A stretch of DNA of 64,000 bases from Neoechinorhynchus agilis. Lineage: Eukaryota > Acanthocephala. Numbering within the stretch: position 1 is the stretch's first letter; every line of letters begins with the position of its first letter. The notes beneath the pieces were generated by a model. It was not told where the DNA came from. It was given only the letters and a program-made list of their open reading frames with translations, and searched no databases. Where the stretch lies: the NCBI GenBank assembly GCA_051530055.1, contig CM121343.1, forward strand, positions 3,720,001-3,784,000, read 5' to 3'. A program made the position numbers and the translations under genes. Positions 49,330 through 59,660 of this stretch are shown in pieces.

Positions 49330-49740
49330 ATAAAGGAATCCTTCCATCCATTAATCTTTCCCGTGGCGGGAGGGCAAATGCCTACTCTGGGACGCCACGT
49401 ATGTGGATACCCTCGCAGCCAGCAACATCCCCTACTCCCTCGAAATCGCCGGTGGTGCCGCCAGTGCAGCGGAAGGGAGGAAAATACGGAAATATCTTCA
49501 CTTATCGAGGGCTCACTATTTTGTCCCCTTTGGGGTAGAGACGTATGGAGCGCTCGGCAGCTCGACACTCTCTCTGCTCCAGGATCTCTCGAAGAAATTG
49601 AGAGAGGCAACCGGAGACTCAAGAGCAGGCGTATTCCTTCGACAAAATATCTCGCTAGCAGTACAACGAGGCAATGCTGCCAGCGTGATGGCGACGGTCG
49701 AGGAAGGACAAAAGCTGGAATTCGGCGGGAGGTGGTGAGT
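49330..49740 (+). pseudogene. LINE 3' fragment: endonuclease C terminus
   Basis: Starts in the endonuclease (FPWREGKCLLWDATYVDTL in a composite of frames) and continues IAGGAASAAEGRKIRKYLHL, HYFVPFGVETYGALGSS and FLRQNISLAVQRGNAASVMA to a stop at 49738. The 5' end is truncated after the RPDG motif, and a frame change sits near 49400. It carries the natural 3' end of the ORF. Confidence 0.8.
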
Positions 49741-50505
49741 GTGTTAATTGTCGAGCAATGAAGATTGATTGAATTTCAAAAATCTTCAAACGAAATTTCC
49801 AACGCAAACCACGAACGAAACTTTACCTGTCCTTTTCACATAGTGTCCTACGAAGGGAACTTCCGAGTGCAGATATTTAATAGTAACTAACATCTAAGAA
49901 TGAACCCGTAGAACAACAATAATACAACTCAGATCCCTTTCTTTGATTCTGAAATGTCGTATTTTTTTCATCAGACAAGAAGGAAGTTGAGAAGAATGGC
50001 AGAGTTTTGTAAAATGTGAGAAGTAACTTTTGTGCATTTAGAAATCTTTCCCAATAGAAGCCACAAGAGATTTCGCGCACTCTCGGTGCCTTCTGTAATG
50101 GGTAAGAATGCCAAAATCGAACAACGCAGGGAAATAAGGTGAATTTCTTTAACCTGCGGAATTTCGCTTGGACAAGAAACACGCTTTGACCCCAGAATTC
50201 GACCTAAGTCAACAAGTTTCACAACTAATATCCATCCACTTAATTGTCACTCACCCTTTCTTTTTACCCGATAGTAGTGATCAACAACGCCCGTATCAAA
50301 TTCGTTCGATTCGTTTGCTATTAATATGCAAATCAGAGATCTCTTCCATTGCGAAGAGAATTCGAAGTGCACTCCACAGAAGGAAATTATTAACTCGTTT
50401 TTCAACCCCTAAAGTAGACTAGACTCGTTCCCGAGATTTCATTTCTATGGCATTAAGAAAAATAACTTAAATAAGACGAAAAATTAGAAACACAAAGGCT
50501 GCCAA
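49741..50505. other. No gene recognised
   Basis: The right-hand part (from about 50420) may continue the SSU rRNA-like similarity, as with TTTCTATGGCATTAAGAAAA, but this is too diverged to assert. Otherwise nothing is seen. Confidence 0.35.
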
Positions 50506-50509
50506 TACT

Positions 50510-50760
50510 TTACAACATGTGAACGAGAGCTTAGGAATAAACGAAACAAATCTTTTCACCATCTACGAAGGGCCATGCACCACCATCCACCCAATCAAGA
50601 AAGAGCCGTTAACCTTTCAATCCGCACGACGTTCGGTGCTTCGAGTGAAATTAAGCCTTGTGTCGCTCCATCAATTCCTTTAAGTTTCGATTTTGCAGCC
50701 GTACTCCCCTTGAGCCCAATAACTTTGTTCTCCCGCGGGTTGGCCAGCAATGCTTTGTTG
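50510..50760 (-). rRNA. Fragment resembling small-subunit (18S) rRNA, diverged
   Basis: Read as plus-strand (antisense rRNA), the segment has GGGCCATGCACCACCATCCA, then AATCAAGAAAGAGC, then GAAATTAAGCC, then CCATCAATTCCTTTAAGTTT and GCAGCCGTACTCCCC. These match, in order and spacing, the universally conserved 3'-half SSU region that carries common primer sites (CCATGCACCACC; TCAATTCCTTTAAGTTT). Between GAAATTAAGCC and CCATCAATTCC about 15-20 bases of the normal sequence are missing, and the flanks lose similarity quickly. It is probably a degenerate insertion rather than a working rDNA unit. Confidence 0.7.
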
Positions 50761-51883
50761 TTGTTGTTGTTGTTGCAAGCGCCAGTGAATTTCATATCTG
50801 ACACCACCGTTTATCCTCATCGATCATTACTTAACCGTTAACTTTCTTCCCTTTGCACTTTTTGACTTCGACCGAATGTTCACTTTTGAGAACTTCAATT
50901 TCGCACTGAATGGCTTCCGCTAATATATCCTTAACTGTGCTCATATCTTCAATTAATGAGTCCTTTAGAGTTTCAGTAAGAAGGGTCACGAACAAATCTC
51001 ATGTGAACCTCCACTCCACTTCACTCGCATTGTAGATTACACCCTGAAGAAGCCGTTGGACTGCGAAAGCTAGGTGTTTCAATAAAATCTCTCTCTTTCA
51101 GTCGGATTGTCAATCAAACAATCATCAATAGATAAAACATGCGGCTGAACAACCAAGCAGCGCTTAGTAATCGTTTCAGTAACTGGTTCATAGCACTTCT
51201 TTAGTGCAACATCAAGAAGAGCGGAATACTTGGCCGATTCTCGTTCACTGTTCATTGATTTGTTGAGAGAGTGAGACGTTAACGTTCAGAGAGAGACGAG
51301 AGGCCCGAGATGAGAGCGTCCGGGCGTACGATGATAACATTCAAAAAACATGCGATAAGCAGTTCGGCAGATAACCGCATATATTAACAGCCGAAAAACC
51401 AAGGGAGGAACTATTATGACGATAATGATTGTTTGATAACTTTTTGTAGACAGGAATTGCCTCGTATTGAACACTCGTCGGTGACAACAATGTGATCAGC
51501 TTGACTAAACCAACCTTTGTTAAGATCAATTCAGTACCGAAACCGTTGGAAGGGGTTTTAATTATTCCAAAGACTTCAAAAATTGAATTAAGCGGACGGC
51601 GGGGGGAGAAAGATGAATCAAATAGTCCTTTGTGCATCGAGAGGTTGGTTTGCATTAAAACTAAAAAATTAATAGAAATTTGATGTTTATTACATGTAAT
51701 GCACCCAGAACATTAATGTAACTCTTCTAGATAAATCGACAAAGTGAAATCTAAATCTGTTAATATTTCTATAAAAAAAAAGGTTCACTTAATCCGTAAA
51801 AGCAGACATTGTGTGGAATTTGGTGGAAAAGGAGCGCTTTATCTTCAGCGTGTTTGGTGGCATAAGCAAATTTGGGGAAAGTC
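50761..51883. other. No gene recognised
   Basis: Starts with a GTT-type triplet run at about 50756-50776. Neither strand shows a convincing reading frame or RNA gene up to the LINE boundary at about 51884. Confidence 0.35.
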
Positions 51884-53290
51884 CAGTTCAACTAGGCTGC
51901 TGCACACCTTGTGGGGCGGAAGCCATAGTCCACGCACTCCGTACATTTGTAATTGAGAACGTCAAACCGCGTGTGATCCTGAAATTAGATTTCCGGAACG
52001 CCTTCAATTCCGTTAATCGCGACTCGCTCTTAAAAGCTGTCAGAGACCACGCACCGGAGGCTTACGGGTATTTTAGAAATTCGTACTGAGCTGCGACCCC
52101 TCCTGCATCCTTCCGAAAGAGGCGCTCAGCACGGAGACCCGTTAGGTCCCATTGGTTTCGCGCTCACAATAAACGAATTAGTGCACTTTCTTGATGCGAA
52201 ATTCAATGCTTGGTACCTGGACGATGCTACGCTGGGGGGCGATCCCCAGGTAGTTCTTTGTGACCTGGAGAAAATCAAGATGGGGGCAAGCAAGTTGGGC
52301 ATTGAATTGGACACAGAAAAATGCGAAATTCCATTCCGTAACATAGAAAGGAGCCCTACAAAAGACTTAATAAAGCGCGACTTTGAAAATGTGCACCCGG
52401 GATAGAAATGGTCGATTTTGACCGGCTTAAGCTTTTGGGCAGTTGCGTCTTTGATGGGAATGTGGAACAAGAAATTAACAGCCTTCTAGAGAAATTATCG
52501 GTGCTTGGATCACACGAGGCTCTGTTCTTGATCAAGAATACCCTCTTCATCCCAAGTTCCTTTATGCTCTACGCACGGCGCCGTTTTTCAAGCACAAGGC
52601 TCAGCTTGGCAAGCGAGATGACAGATTGAAAGACTGTCTCGAGCAAGTTTTAAATGTCCAGCTGTCAGAAGAGGCATGGCGACAAGCATCCTTGCCTGTA
52701 TCTTCTGGCGGGTTGGGTATCCGGAAAACAGCAGACATATCCATGCCCGCATTTTTAGGCTCCTATGAGGGAAGCGGAGTTCAGCGCATTCTGAAATCTA
52801 CTTATCGTATTGATAGGCATTTTGAAGGGGGAATCAGTGAGTGGTGTACACTGACCAACTCCGATCAAGTACTTGTGAATGACCAAAAACAATCTGTGTG
52901 GGCCTCTCGTCGCAAGAGTTCAAAGCTCTCTCTTATCAGACTCAAGCGACGACGTTGTCCGTGCCAGGTTGTTGGCAGTCTCCACTAGAGAATCAGGTGC
53001 TTGGTTGAACGCGGTCCCGCTAGCATCTGTGGGTATTCTCCTCTCCGACGAGGCAATAGGAGTCGGAGTTTCAATGAGACTTGGACTACCGATGTGTCAT
53101 CCCCACCGTTGCTGCTGCGATGCAAATGTGGATTCGTCGGTTGAGACCTACGGATCTCTTGGTAGCGATGCTCTTCAACTTCTGAGGGATCTGAGGCGAC
53201 GCCTTCAGGTTATAACGGGTGCTGGTTCAAAATATCAGCATCGCCGTGTTGAGAGGCAACACTGCAAGCAATCGAGGACTATGCCAAAAA
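51884..53290 (+). pseudogene. RLE-type LINE copy 2: reverse transcriptase with deleted endonuclease
   Basis: The segment from AGTCCAGTTCAACTAGGCTG to GCAAATGTGGATTC is almost base-for-base the same as 20224-21480, with only a few single-base or triplet differences. It includes LKLDFRNAFNSVNRDSLLK, NAWYLDDATLGG and the thumb. After CDANVDSS it jumps straight to VETYGSLGSDALQLLRDL, which removes the CCHC end and the RPDG...D catalytic core. It then reaches the 3' end near 53280. Frames change several times. The 5' end coincides with the internal breakpoint in copy 1. Confidence 0.85.
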
Positions 53291-53317
53291 GGAAAGATCC
53301 TCCGGAATGATAGAATT

Positions 53318-53356
53318 GTGATGATCATAATCCCAGGATAAAACATATTTTAGTGG
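53318..53356 (-). repeat. Short PLE/hammerhead-like repeat fragment
   Basis: GTGATGATCATAATCCCAGG then ATAAAACATATTTTAG is the antisense of the CC(G/T)GGATTATGATCATCAC segment found in each repeat of the PLE-linked family. The core strand itself is not present here. Confidence 0.5.
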
Positions 53357-53516
53357 CCTTTTGTGCACTTTGGATAGATGCGGCGCCTATTACTTGTGCG
53401 TGTCCGTTGATTGGTTGTACCTCAATTAATTACGCAAAAGAAACTGCTTCGAAGCAAATTACGGATATTTTAAAGTAAGCCTAAAAATCAACACACTTTA
53501 TTTATTCAAATCACAT

Positions 53517-54008
53517 TTATCGATTTTCCTGCTTCCTATTTGCTTGCAATAGTTTTCTTAGGTTCTTTGTGTGGGACTTCAAGATCGATGGCTCATACAA
53601 AAATCTTGAGCTGCAATCGTATGGGATGGCGCAGCTAACATTTCGCCACATTTTGTCTTCACTCCAAGTGAGAGCACTCACAAATCTCAGCTTCCTTGGC
53701 AAACACGTCAGTTGAACGATTTTACCGTTTCCAACCACCCTTCTCATGCGTTTCGCCGGTTTGATTGAACAAATCGGGATAAAAAACTTGGCAGGATGAA
53801 TACTAACGAAGTTTGCGTCATCTGTTTGGCAATCGACAGACTCCATCATCTTGTAGTCAACGTTGCAATCGCCATCGATTGCGGATTCCAATGGAATCCT
53901 GTCTTTTACAATCATTTTACTATGTGGTATTTCTAGAGGCGGCATAGATGCTGTTGCCACCGTCATCTTTATGCAAGAAATTGAAATTAGAAAAATTACC
54001 GGATACAT
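53517..54008 (-). CDS. Putative small secreted protein with six cysteines
   Basis: From the ATG at 54008 (MYPVIFLISISCIKMTVATA) the first 20 residues form a plausible signal peptide, ending near TASMPP. The mature part is about 143 residues with six cysteines (DGDC, SVDC, IPIC, QLTC, NVSC, YDC) and basic stretches, including KPAKRMRR that could be a processing site. The frame is open further upstream, but I prefer this Met because of the signal. I recognise no family. A cystine-rich ligand is one possibility and chance ORF another, since the codon pattern alone cannot decide. Confidence 0.4.
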   Translation of the reverse strand: MYPVIFLISISCIKMTVATASMPPLEIPHSKMIVKDRIPLESAIDGDCNVDYKMMESVDCQTDDANFVSIHPAKFFIPICSIKPAKRMRRVVGNGKIVQLTCLPRKLRFVSALTWSEDKMWRNVSCAIPYDCSSRFLYEPSILKSHTKNLRKLLQANRKQENR

Positions 54009-55222
54009 TTCTTGGGTGAATATTAAAAAAATTGATTGCGATTTATAAATATTGAACCCACTTTGTGCAACGAATCGGTTCAATGTCCCACCAGCTCCCA
54101 AATATGCATATCGATCGAATTAACGTCATTGGCACACGCAGCAAATAATTTATATCAAAAATGGAAAGCAAATTATAGAATTAGGATTTTCACATAGAGC
54201 CACGCTTACATCGTAATTTTTGCCAGGACGGCTAAAAAGTAGTTTCCAATGTTTTAAAGAAATTTAGCCAAGGCTTTAAGAACCTAATGAAGGCATTGAA
54301 GTAATCAACGTTAACTTGTGCGAGCACATCCTTGTCAAATGATCCAGATAGATAGGCCAAAAAAAGATTTAAAAAAACAACAAAAGCAAACTCGCAGGGT
54401 TTGAATGAAAATTAAATGACGAACTTTGTGTTCAAGAAAAAATCAATATTAAACCGAGATTAAAGGAAATTGCATGCAAATTCAATACGACTTCACAAAA
54501 AAAGAAATCGCAATCCAGCGAGGAAATGTCGCCAGCGTACGGACGACTGTGGCGCTGATTTGATTCTTTTACCAATAAGTTCCCAGTCTCTGAAATAAAT
54601 CGGATGTTCCATGGTGACATTAAAAACTGAAAGTTTGCAATACAAGTCGTAAAAATCACCAGATCTATCGGGCCTAGGATTTTATAGTGCATAATTGACT
54701 AAGATATTGAGAAAAATCGATGTGTTTTGTCGTCGTCAAAGAATGTTATTTTAGGAGCAAACCAGAGAACTTATTCGAGAAATACTTTTCTATATTAAAT
54801 GCTTGTTTTTGGAGTCAAACACAAATTCGTTTGAGACTTTTATAGTATTATTGAAATGCGGGTCGTTTTATACCAATTTTTGGAACCAAAGACGGATCGG
54901 GTGAATCGGAAGGTTTGATTTTTACGATTTATTCTTCCACTGAGTATTGTGACGCTCAGTAATTGGTAAATTTTTATTCGATATCCGTTTGTTCAATGAT
55001 TTCGTAGGTAACGACGCAATTCGATTCAATAAATCACTTCAGCGGACTAAAAAGAATCAGAATAAAGTGACCATAAGTTGTACGTAGAGGAAAAAACCGG
55101 CCTTGAGTTTATAAGAGAAACTGAGATGTCCGAAGTACATTGGCGGGTAAATTCGATCCGATAAATTAGAAAGAATGGGATGAATATCCCAAGAGTCCGG
55201 CCTCCGTCAAAATGGAGTTTCG
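54009..55222. other. Intergenic stretch, no gene seen
   Basis: AT-rich. A short minus-strand frame at 54432-54692 has no homology. The part before 55223 is the MND1 5' region. Confidence 0.4.
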
Positions 55223-55835
55223 ATGAAGCGGCGAGCTGTTTGTGCTGAAGAAAAGATCCGAAGAGTTCTTTCCTTTATAGTAGACTGGGGAGTTTTTTCA
55301 GCTGAAGGAGATTGAAAAGATATCGCAGAAGCGGTTGGGTATAAACTCGAATTTGGTCAAGGAAATTGTGACGGGCCTTGTGGCTGATAATTTGGTTGAT
55401 ACGGATCGGATAGGCCAATCTCATTATTATTGGTCATATCCGAGTAAGGTTGTTAACATTCTCGAAATGGAAGAGACGAAAATAAAAGAACTTATAAGGG
55501 AGTTCGACGAAAAAGTCCATAATGTAGAAGTGCTACTGGAAAAGCAGCAAGAGAAAAGTAATTCTGCGAGCGATCGAACACAGAAGTTACAGATTCTTGA
55601 ATCCCTTAAAGAAAAAAAACGGGATTTGATTGGGAAATACGCGCTCGTCTGTGAACGAGATCCTATTCGGATCGAAGAAATACAATCACAGTGCAAGGAT
55701 TTGATAGAACTTATAAACGAATGGACCGATAATGTTCTCATTGTGAAACAGTGGCTGAAACAAAAGTTTCACGTCGAGGATTCAATCATTAACAAACAAT
55801 TCAATATCCCCGCCGATCTCGACGTCAATTTTTGA
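55223..55835 (+). CDS. MND1: MND1-like meiotic recombination protein
   Basis: MND1 with HOP2 stimulates RAD51/DMC1 strand invasion in meiosis. The start MKRRAVCAEEKIRRVLSF matches the family N terminus. It then reads VFQLKEIEKIS in a winged-helix segment, VADNLVDTDRIGQSHYYWSYPSK (human DDGMVDCERIGTSNYYWAFP), a long coiled coil, and the C-terminal WTDNVLIVKQWLKQKF with FNIPADLDVNF. Length is about 204 residues (human 205). Between SFIVDWG and VFQLKE the frame slips by one base within a run of six T at about 55294-55299. Either the T run is one base too long in this assembly or a tiny intron is removed there. Without the slip the gene would be intact. Confidence 0.85.
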
Positions 55836-55889
55836 CCATTGAAGCGTATTGAGGCAAATAAAGATGATTTTAATTTGCCACTTTCGGTA

Positions 55890-56095
55890 CAATCTGTCTA
55901 ACCACCAAGAGAAAATCCTTCGAAATTATGGAGATGTGGTGATCATAACCCTCCCTTCTGATGATAAAACCCTTATTTTATTGAAGATATTTCACGAAGA
56001 GGAAACCTCGTCTCATCAGCCATTGTTAAACTATTGAAACAAATACAAAAACCTTTTGAAATATCGTCAATAAAAATATTTTGTATTCATTTCTC
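55890..56095 (-). repeat. PLE/hammerhead-like repeat, single unit
   Basis: The minus strand has ATGGCTGATGAGACGAGG, TTTCCTCTTCGTGAAATATC, TTTATTTTATAAGGGTTTTA-type sequence and GGTTATGATCACCACATCTC, followed by ATTTCGAAGGATTTTCTC. It is the closest single-copy relative of the 203-bp array at 36.4 kb, but here the core CUGAUGA and GAAA are intact and ACGA pairs with UCGU as helix II. Confidence 0.7.
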
Positions 56096-56096
56096 A

Positions 56097-56330
56097 AGAA
56101 CATATTTGGAATCAGCGAGTCGAAATGGTCTAGACGGACACTACTTCGAAGACCAACGGTCGAGGTTAAGCGAAGTTACTAGATCTCATGTACCGCGATA
56201 GCTACGGCGAAAAGAACATATTTGGAATCAGCGGGTTGAAATAAACGAGACCGACACTACTTCGAGGTCGCAAGGTCAGTTGGGTCCTCAGAGTAATTTT
56301 GGGTCCCCTGTACCTTAATAAATGGCTAAA
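56097..56330 (+). repeat. About 117-bp direct repeat pair
   Basis: AGAACATATTTGGAATCAGC followed by (A/G)AGTCGAAAT or GGGTTGAAAT occurs at about 56097 and 56213. The shared CGACACTACTTCGA-type segment lies 30-40 bp further in each. The two copies have diverged, so the duplication is old. Unit function is unknown. Confidence 0.55.
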
Positions 56331-56384
56331 GTTTTAGTTAGAGTAACTTTCACAAATCAAGAAAACAACTAAAACTTTTTTATG

Positions 56385-56760
56385 ACTGATTAGGCATCCT
56401 CGTTCGAAATATTGAAATATTTTCTATTCGGACCAGGGATTATGATAACCACAAGTCCAACTCATTCCGATGGATTTTCTTTCTTGATGATATTTGTTAA
56501 TAGAGTAAAAATGCTCTCCAAAAGGATGGTATTATATACAAACCGGAATTGCGGTGAATAGGAAATATTTTATTGGATCCTAACAATTTGTTAACAATGA
56601 CTGATGAGGCTTCTTCTTTCGAAATACTCCGCCAAACCCGGGATTATGATCATCACAAGTCCAACCCATCCCGAAGGATTTTCTCTCTTGATGATATTTG
56701 TTAATAGAATGCTGCGAATTCGAAGAATATTACTAGTGCGCATTTCCCCAAGAAAATTGT
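56385..56760 (+). repeat. Two PLE/hammerhead-like repeat units, diverged
   Basis: Unit 1 has ACTGATTAGGCATCC...TTCGAAATATT and CAGGGATTATGATAACCACA. Unit 2 has ACTGATGAGGCTTCTTCTTT, CGAAATACTCC and CGGGATTATGATCATCACAA. Both end with TCC(G/C)AAGGATTTTCTCT- or CGATGGATTTTCTTTCTTGATGA. Unit 2 keeps CUGAUGA and GAAA, although its helix II pairing is poor. Confidence 0.6.
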
Positions 56761-56969
56761 ACATCCACGATCATCCGCGATATTTCCTTTAGCTCAGTTT
56801 TAGACCTTATCACAAACTAGAGAACCCAGCTGAACAATCAATGTTAATGAGATATGCAAAGGTAGAGTAAACCATAATCCTCGATAGAAAAAATCCTTCG
56901 GGTTAATCAATGTATACTTTTGATGAACACACACCGATTATAACCTATTTGATTTAGATTTATTTGAGA

Positions 56970-57000
56970 TATTTCGCGAGGTAACCTCATCTCATCAGTC
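56970..57000 (-). ncRNA. Hammerhead-ribozyme-like core (PLE copy B)
   Basis: The minus strand reads ATATGACTGATGAGATGAGG, TTACCTCGCGAAATATCTC. The invariant CUGAUGA and GAAA strands are present. GAGG-UUA-CCUC forms a clean helix II hairpin, closed by a G-C pair next to GAAA. Upstream AUGA could pair with the UCAU in GTTCATCAAAAG about 55 nt downstream as helix I. The residue expected to be U before the cleaved base is G here, so activity is doubtful. Confidence 0.5.
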
Positions 57001-57129
57001 ATATAAAAATATGTTATTCACCTTAAGGTTTTATGCTGGAGTGCGCGGGATCGTGAAACCCGAAGTTCGGGGAACTACGTTTTTCCATGATTTTAGCATT
57101 GATTTTTAACACGCCGCTGGTTAGAAGTT

Positions 57130-57410
57130 TCAAGCTAAAATTAGCTTTATTTCCTTCCATTGTGTTGGACACAGCGATAAGGCCTCCAAAACAAGACGTC
57201 TTTTTAAGTTTTGCTCTATTTCTATGAAGTTGGTGCCACCAAAATCCGCTCGATGCTTACATGTCTCTTGATGATTAGAGATTGCCAAGGAATGCTCAAA
57301 TCGACTGCAGGCTTGGTTATGTTGAGCGACCCTCTTATCGATGGCTTGCATCGTTTGTCCGATATAGACTTTCTCACACTGTTCACAATGAATTCTATAT
57401 ATCCCATGAG
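57130..57410 (-). pseudogene. GIY-YIG endonuclease remnant of PLE copy B
   Basis: Encodes the start of the GIY-YIG domain near its right end (HGIYRIHCEQCEKV-type region on the minus strand), then AIDKRVAQHNQACSRFEHSL, ISNHQETCKHRADFGG and the C-terminal LVLEALSLCPTQWKEIK. It differs from copy A by few residues. It is a fragment without the reverse transcriptase. Confidence 0.75.
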
Positions 57411-57529
57411 TCGGCTCATTCCAATCTTCTTTCTCATAATGGAGTAGATCATTTGATTTGGGTCATCATGAATGAAATGCACTCGTGGAATCAGAAGCAG
57501 TAACTACCATCCGCATAACAACAACAAAA

Positions 57530-59530
57530 ATCGTCTGCAGAGCAAACTTTAAGATAGGGCTCCATTGGCAATTTGGCTACACATCTTTTCTTCGGCGCCT
57601 CTTTGTGCGCTTCGTCCAAGAAAGATGGTGGGATTCGTCCCATCGCCATTGGCTGCACTTTGCGTAGGTTAGCCGCGAAAGTTTTATGCAGGAGAATCTC
57701 CGATAAAACGGGAGAATTTTTGAGACCCTGTCAGTTTGGTTGCTGCACTCCTTGTGGAGTTGAAGCGGTCGTGCATGCTCTGCGAAAATTTATCCCCCAA
57801 AGAACAAAGCCAACAGCAATTCTGAAAATAGATTTTAAAAATGCTTTCAATACCTTAAAAAGGGAAATAATGTTAAAAGCGATTGTGGATGTCGTCCCAG
57901 AGGCTTATCCCTATTTCTGGAGAGCATACGCTAAACATACGCCACTGCTGTACAACGACAAAATAATTTGGTCGCAGAGCGGTGTACAACAGGGAGATCC
58001 ACCCGGCCCCATAGGCGTCTCCGTCGCAGTAAATTATCTTGCCCATTCAATGTTTTCTTCTTTCAACGCTTGGTACTTGGACGATGCCGCACTCGGTGAC
58101 GATCCAAGTGTTGTTTTGAGCGACCTTCAAAGGATCGTGAATGAAGCTGACCGTTTGGGAATAGAAATAAATCCCCAAAAATGCGAACTTCTCGTCCTGA
58201 ACGCAACTGAAAACGAGCGCTCTCAAATCTCTAGCGATTTTGAATCAGTTGCTCCTGGTCCGGGTTTGATCACCCTTGACCAGCTCACACTCCTCGGGAG
58301 CTGCGTTCTTGCTGAGAATGTTGCGAAGGACCTGCGCGCACAAATCCCGAAAATGGAGTTGCTCTGCGGCCGAACTTCTGAGCTTTCGGCACATGAGGGT
58401 CTCTTCTTGATCAAGAATTGCCTCTATATTCCAAAATTGCTTCATAAGCTAAGAACAGCTCCATGTTTCGGAGAAGACAAATTGTTAGGAGAGCTCGACG
58501 GGGTAATTCGTAAGCAGCTGGGACATATATTGAATGTCAAATTTTCTGACACAGGTTGGCGACAGGCTACTTTTCCCAAGGCTTATGGTGGTTTGGGAGT
58601 TCGCACCACTTCAGACGTCGCTTTACCTGCCTTCCTCTCCTCCTGCTGGGCAAGTAAAGTCTATGTCGATGCCATTTTAGGCACATCAGTGAAGGATTTG
58701 ATCTTTGCCACGGGATTATCTCAATGGCATTAATTGACAGGCATCAATCAGCTCCCCGCAAATGAGTGCAAACAGTCGTCTTGGGACATTCCTCTTGTTC
58801 AGAAGATTCACAGCTCTTTCAAAGATCTTCTGGATGAGGTGTCTCAGGTCCGGCTGGTAGCCTGTTCCACGAAGGAGTCTGGAGCGTGGCTGATTGCTCT
58901 CCTTGTAGGTAAACTTGGAAATCTCCTTGCTGACTCAGTCGTCAGGATCGCAGTATCCTTGAGATTAGATCTACCGATTTGCATCCCGCATCGCTGCCGC
59001 TGGGGCACTATAGTAAACTCTTCGGGGAGACACGGTCTCATATGCAAGACGTCATCGGGACGATTTCCAAGGCATGCTGAAATCAATGCCATTCTGAGTA
59101 GGACTCTAAAAACGCTTTCCCTTCCAAACATTCTAGAACCCACTAATCTTTGTAGATTAGATGGAAGACCGTCTTTCCTTGGCGGGAGGGAAAATGTTTG
59201 TTGTGGGAAGCAACGCGTGTGGACACGTTGGCACAGTCCAACATCAGCCACTCGAAAAAAGGTCCAGGAGGAGCGGCGACGGCGCCGGAGGAGCGGAAAT
59301 GCTCGAAATACAGGGAGCTAACAAGAAATTACCATTTTGTCCCCTTCGGTGTGGAAACGTACCTTGGGAGGGTCGGAACTGGCCCTCGTGAAGGACTTGG
59401 GGAAACGAATTTACGCAGCGACTGGAGAGCCAAGATCGACGTCGTTCTTGGCGCAAAAAATAAGCATTGCGGTGCAGCGGGGCAATGCGGCTAGCATTTT
59501 GGCCAGCGCCGATGAATGGGAGCGTTGATA
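57530..59530 (+). pseudogene. RLE-type LINE copy 3: near-intact reverse transcriptase and endonuclease
   Basis: The longest uninterrupted RT frame in the window (57573-58733). It has GGIRPIAIGCTLRRLAAKVL, QFGCCTPCGVEAVVHALRKF, LKIDFKNAFNTLKREIMLK, GVQQGDPPGPIGV, NAWYLDDAALGDDP and KAYGGLGVRTTSDVALPAF. An in-frame TAA at 58731 separates it from the linker (SWDIPLVQKIHSSF), CCHC-like CRWGTIVNSSGRHGLIC (second Cys of the pair replaced by Trp) and ILEPTNLCRLDG. The RPDG...D core is destroyed by frame changes after 59160. The C terminus resumes at LAQKISIAVQRGNAAS and ends near 59527. It is 5' truncated within the RT N-terminal region. Confidence 0.85.
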
Positions 59531-59604
59531 AAACTATAAATTATGTATGCTTGCTTAAAAAAACTCTTTCGTAAAAAAAAGATGAAAAACATATTTTTAG
59601 ATGA

Positions 59605-59660
59605 CTGATGAGGCGAGGTTACCTCCTTCGAAATATCTCAAATAAATCAAATAAGTTATG
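59605..59660 (+). ncRNA. Hammerhead-ribozyme-like core downstream of LINE copy 3
   Basis: The plus strand reads AGATGACTGATGAGGCGAGG, TTACCTCCTTCGAAATATCTC, then A-rich sequence and ACCGGGTGTATGTTCACCAA. CUGAUGA and GAAA are intact and GAGG-UUA-CCUC makes helix II. The adjacent flank (CAAATAAATCAAATAAGTTA) resembles PLE copy B, so this is a detached PLE terminal-repeat fragment. Confidence 0.5.

Larger units (their letters stand above)
56880..57425 (-). mobile_element. Penelope-like element, 3' part (copy B)
   Basis: Nearly identical to copy A at 34.6-35.2 kb over the GIY-YIG tail (57130-57410) and downstream segment. It likewise has a hammerhead-like core downstream (56970-57000). The reverse transcriptase is absent, so this is a truncated, non-functional copy, apparently young. 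It ends where the third LINE copy's flank begins. Confidence 0.75.
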
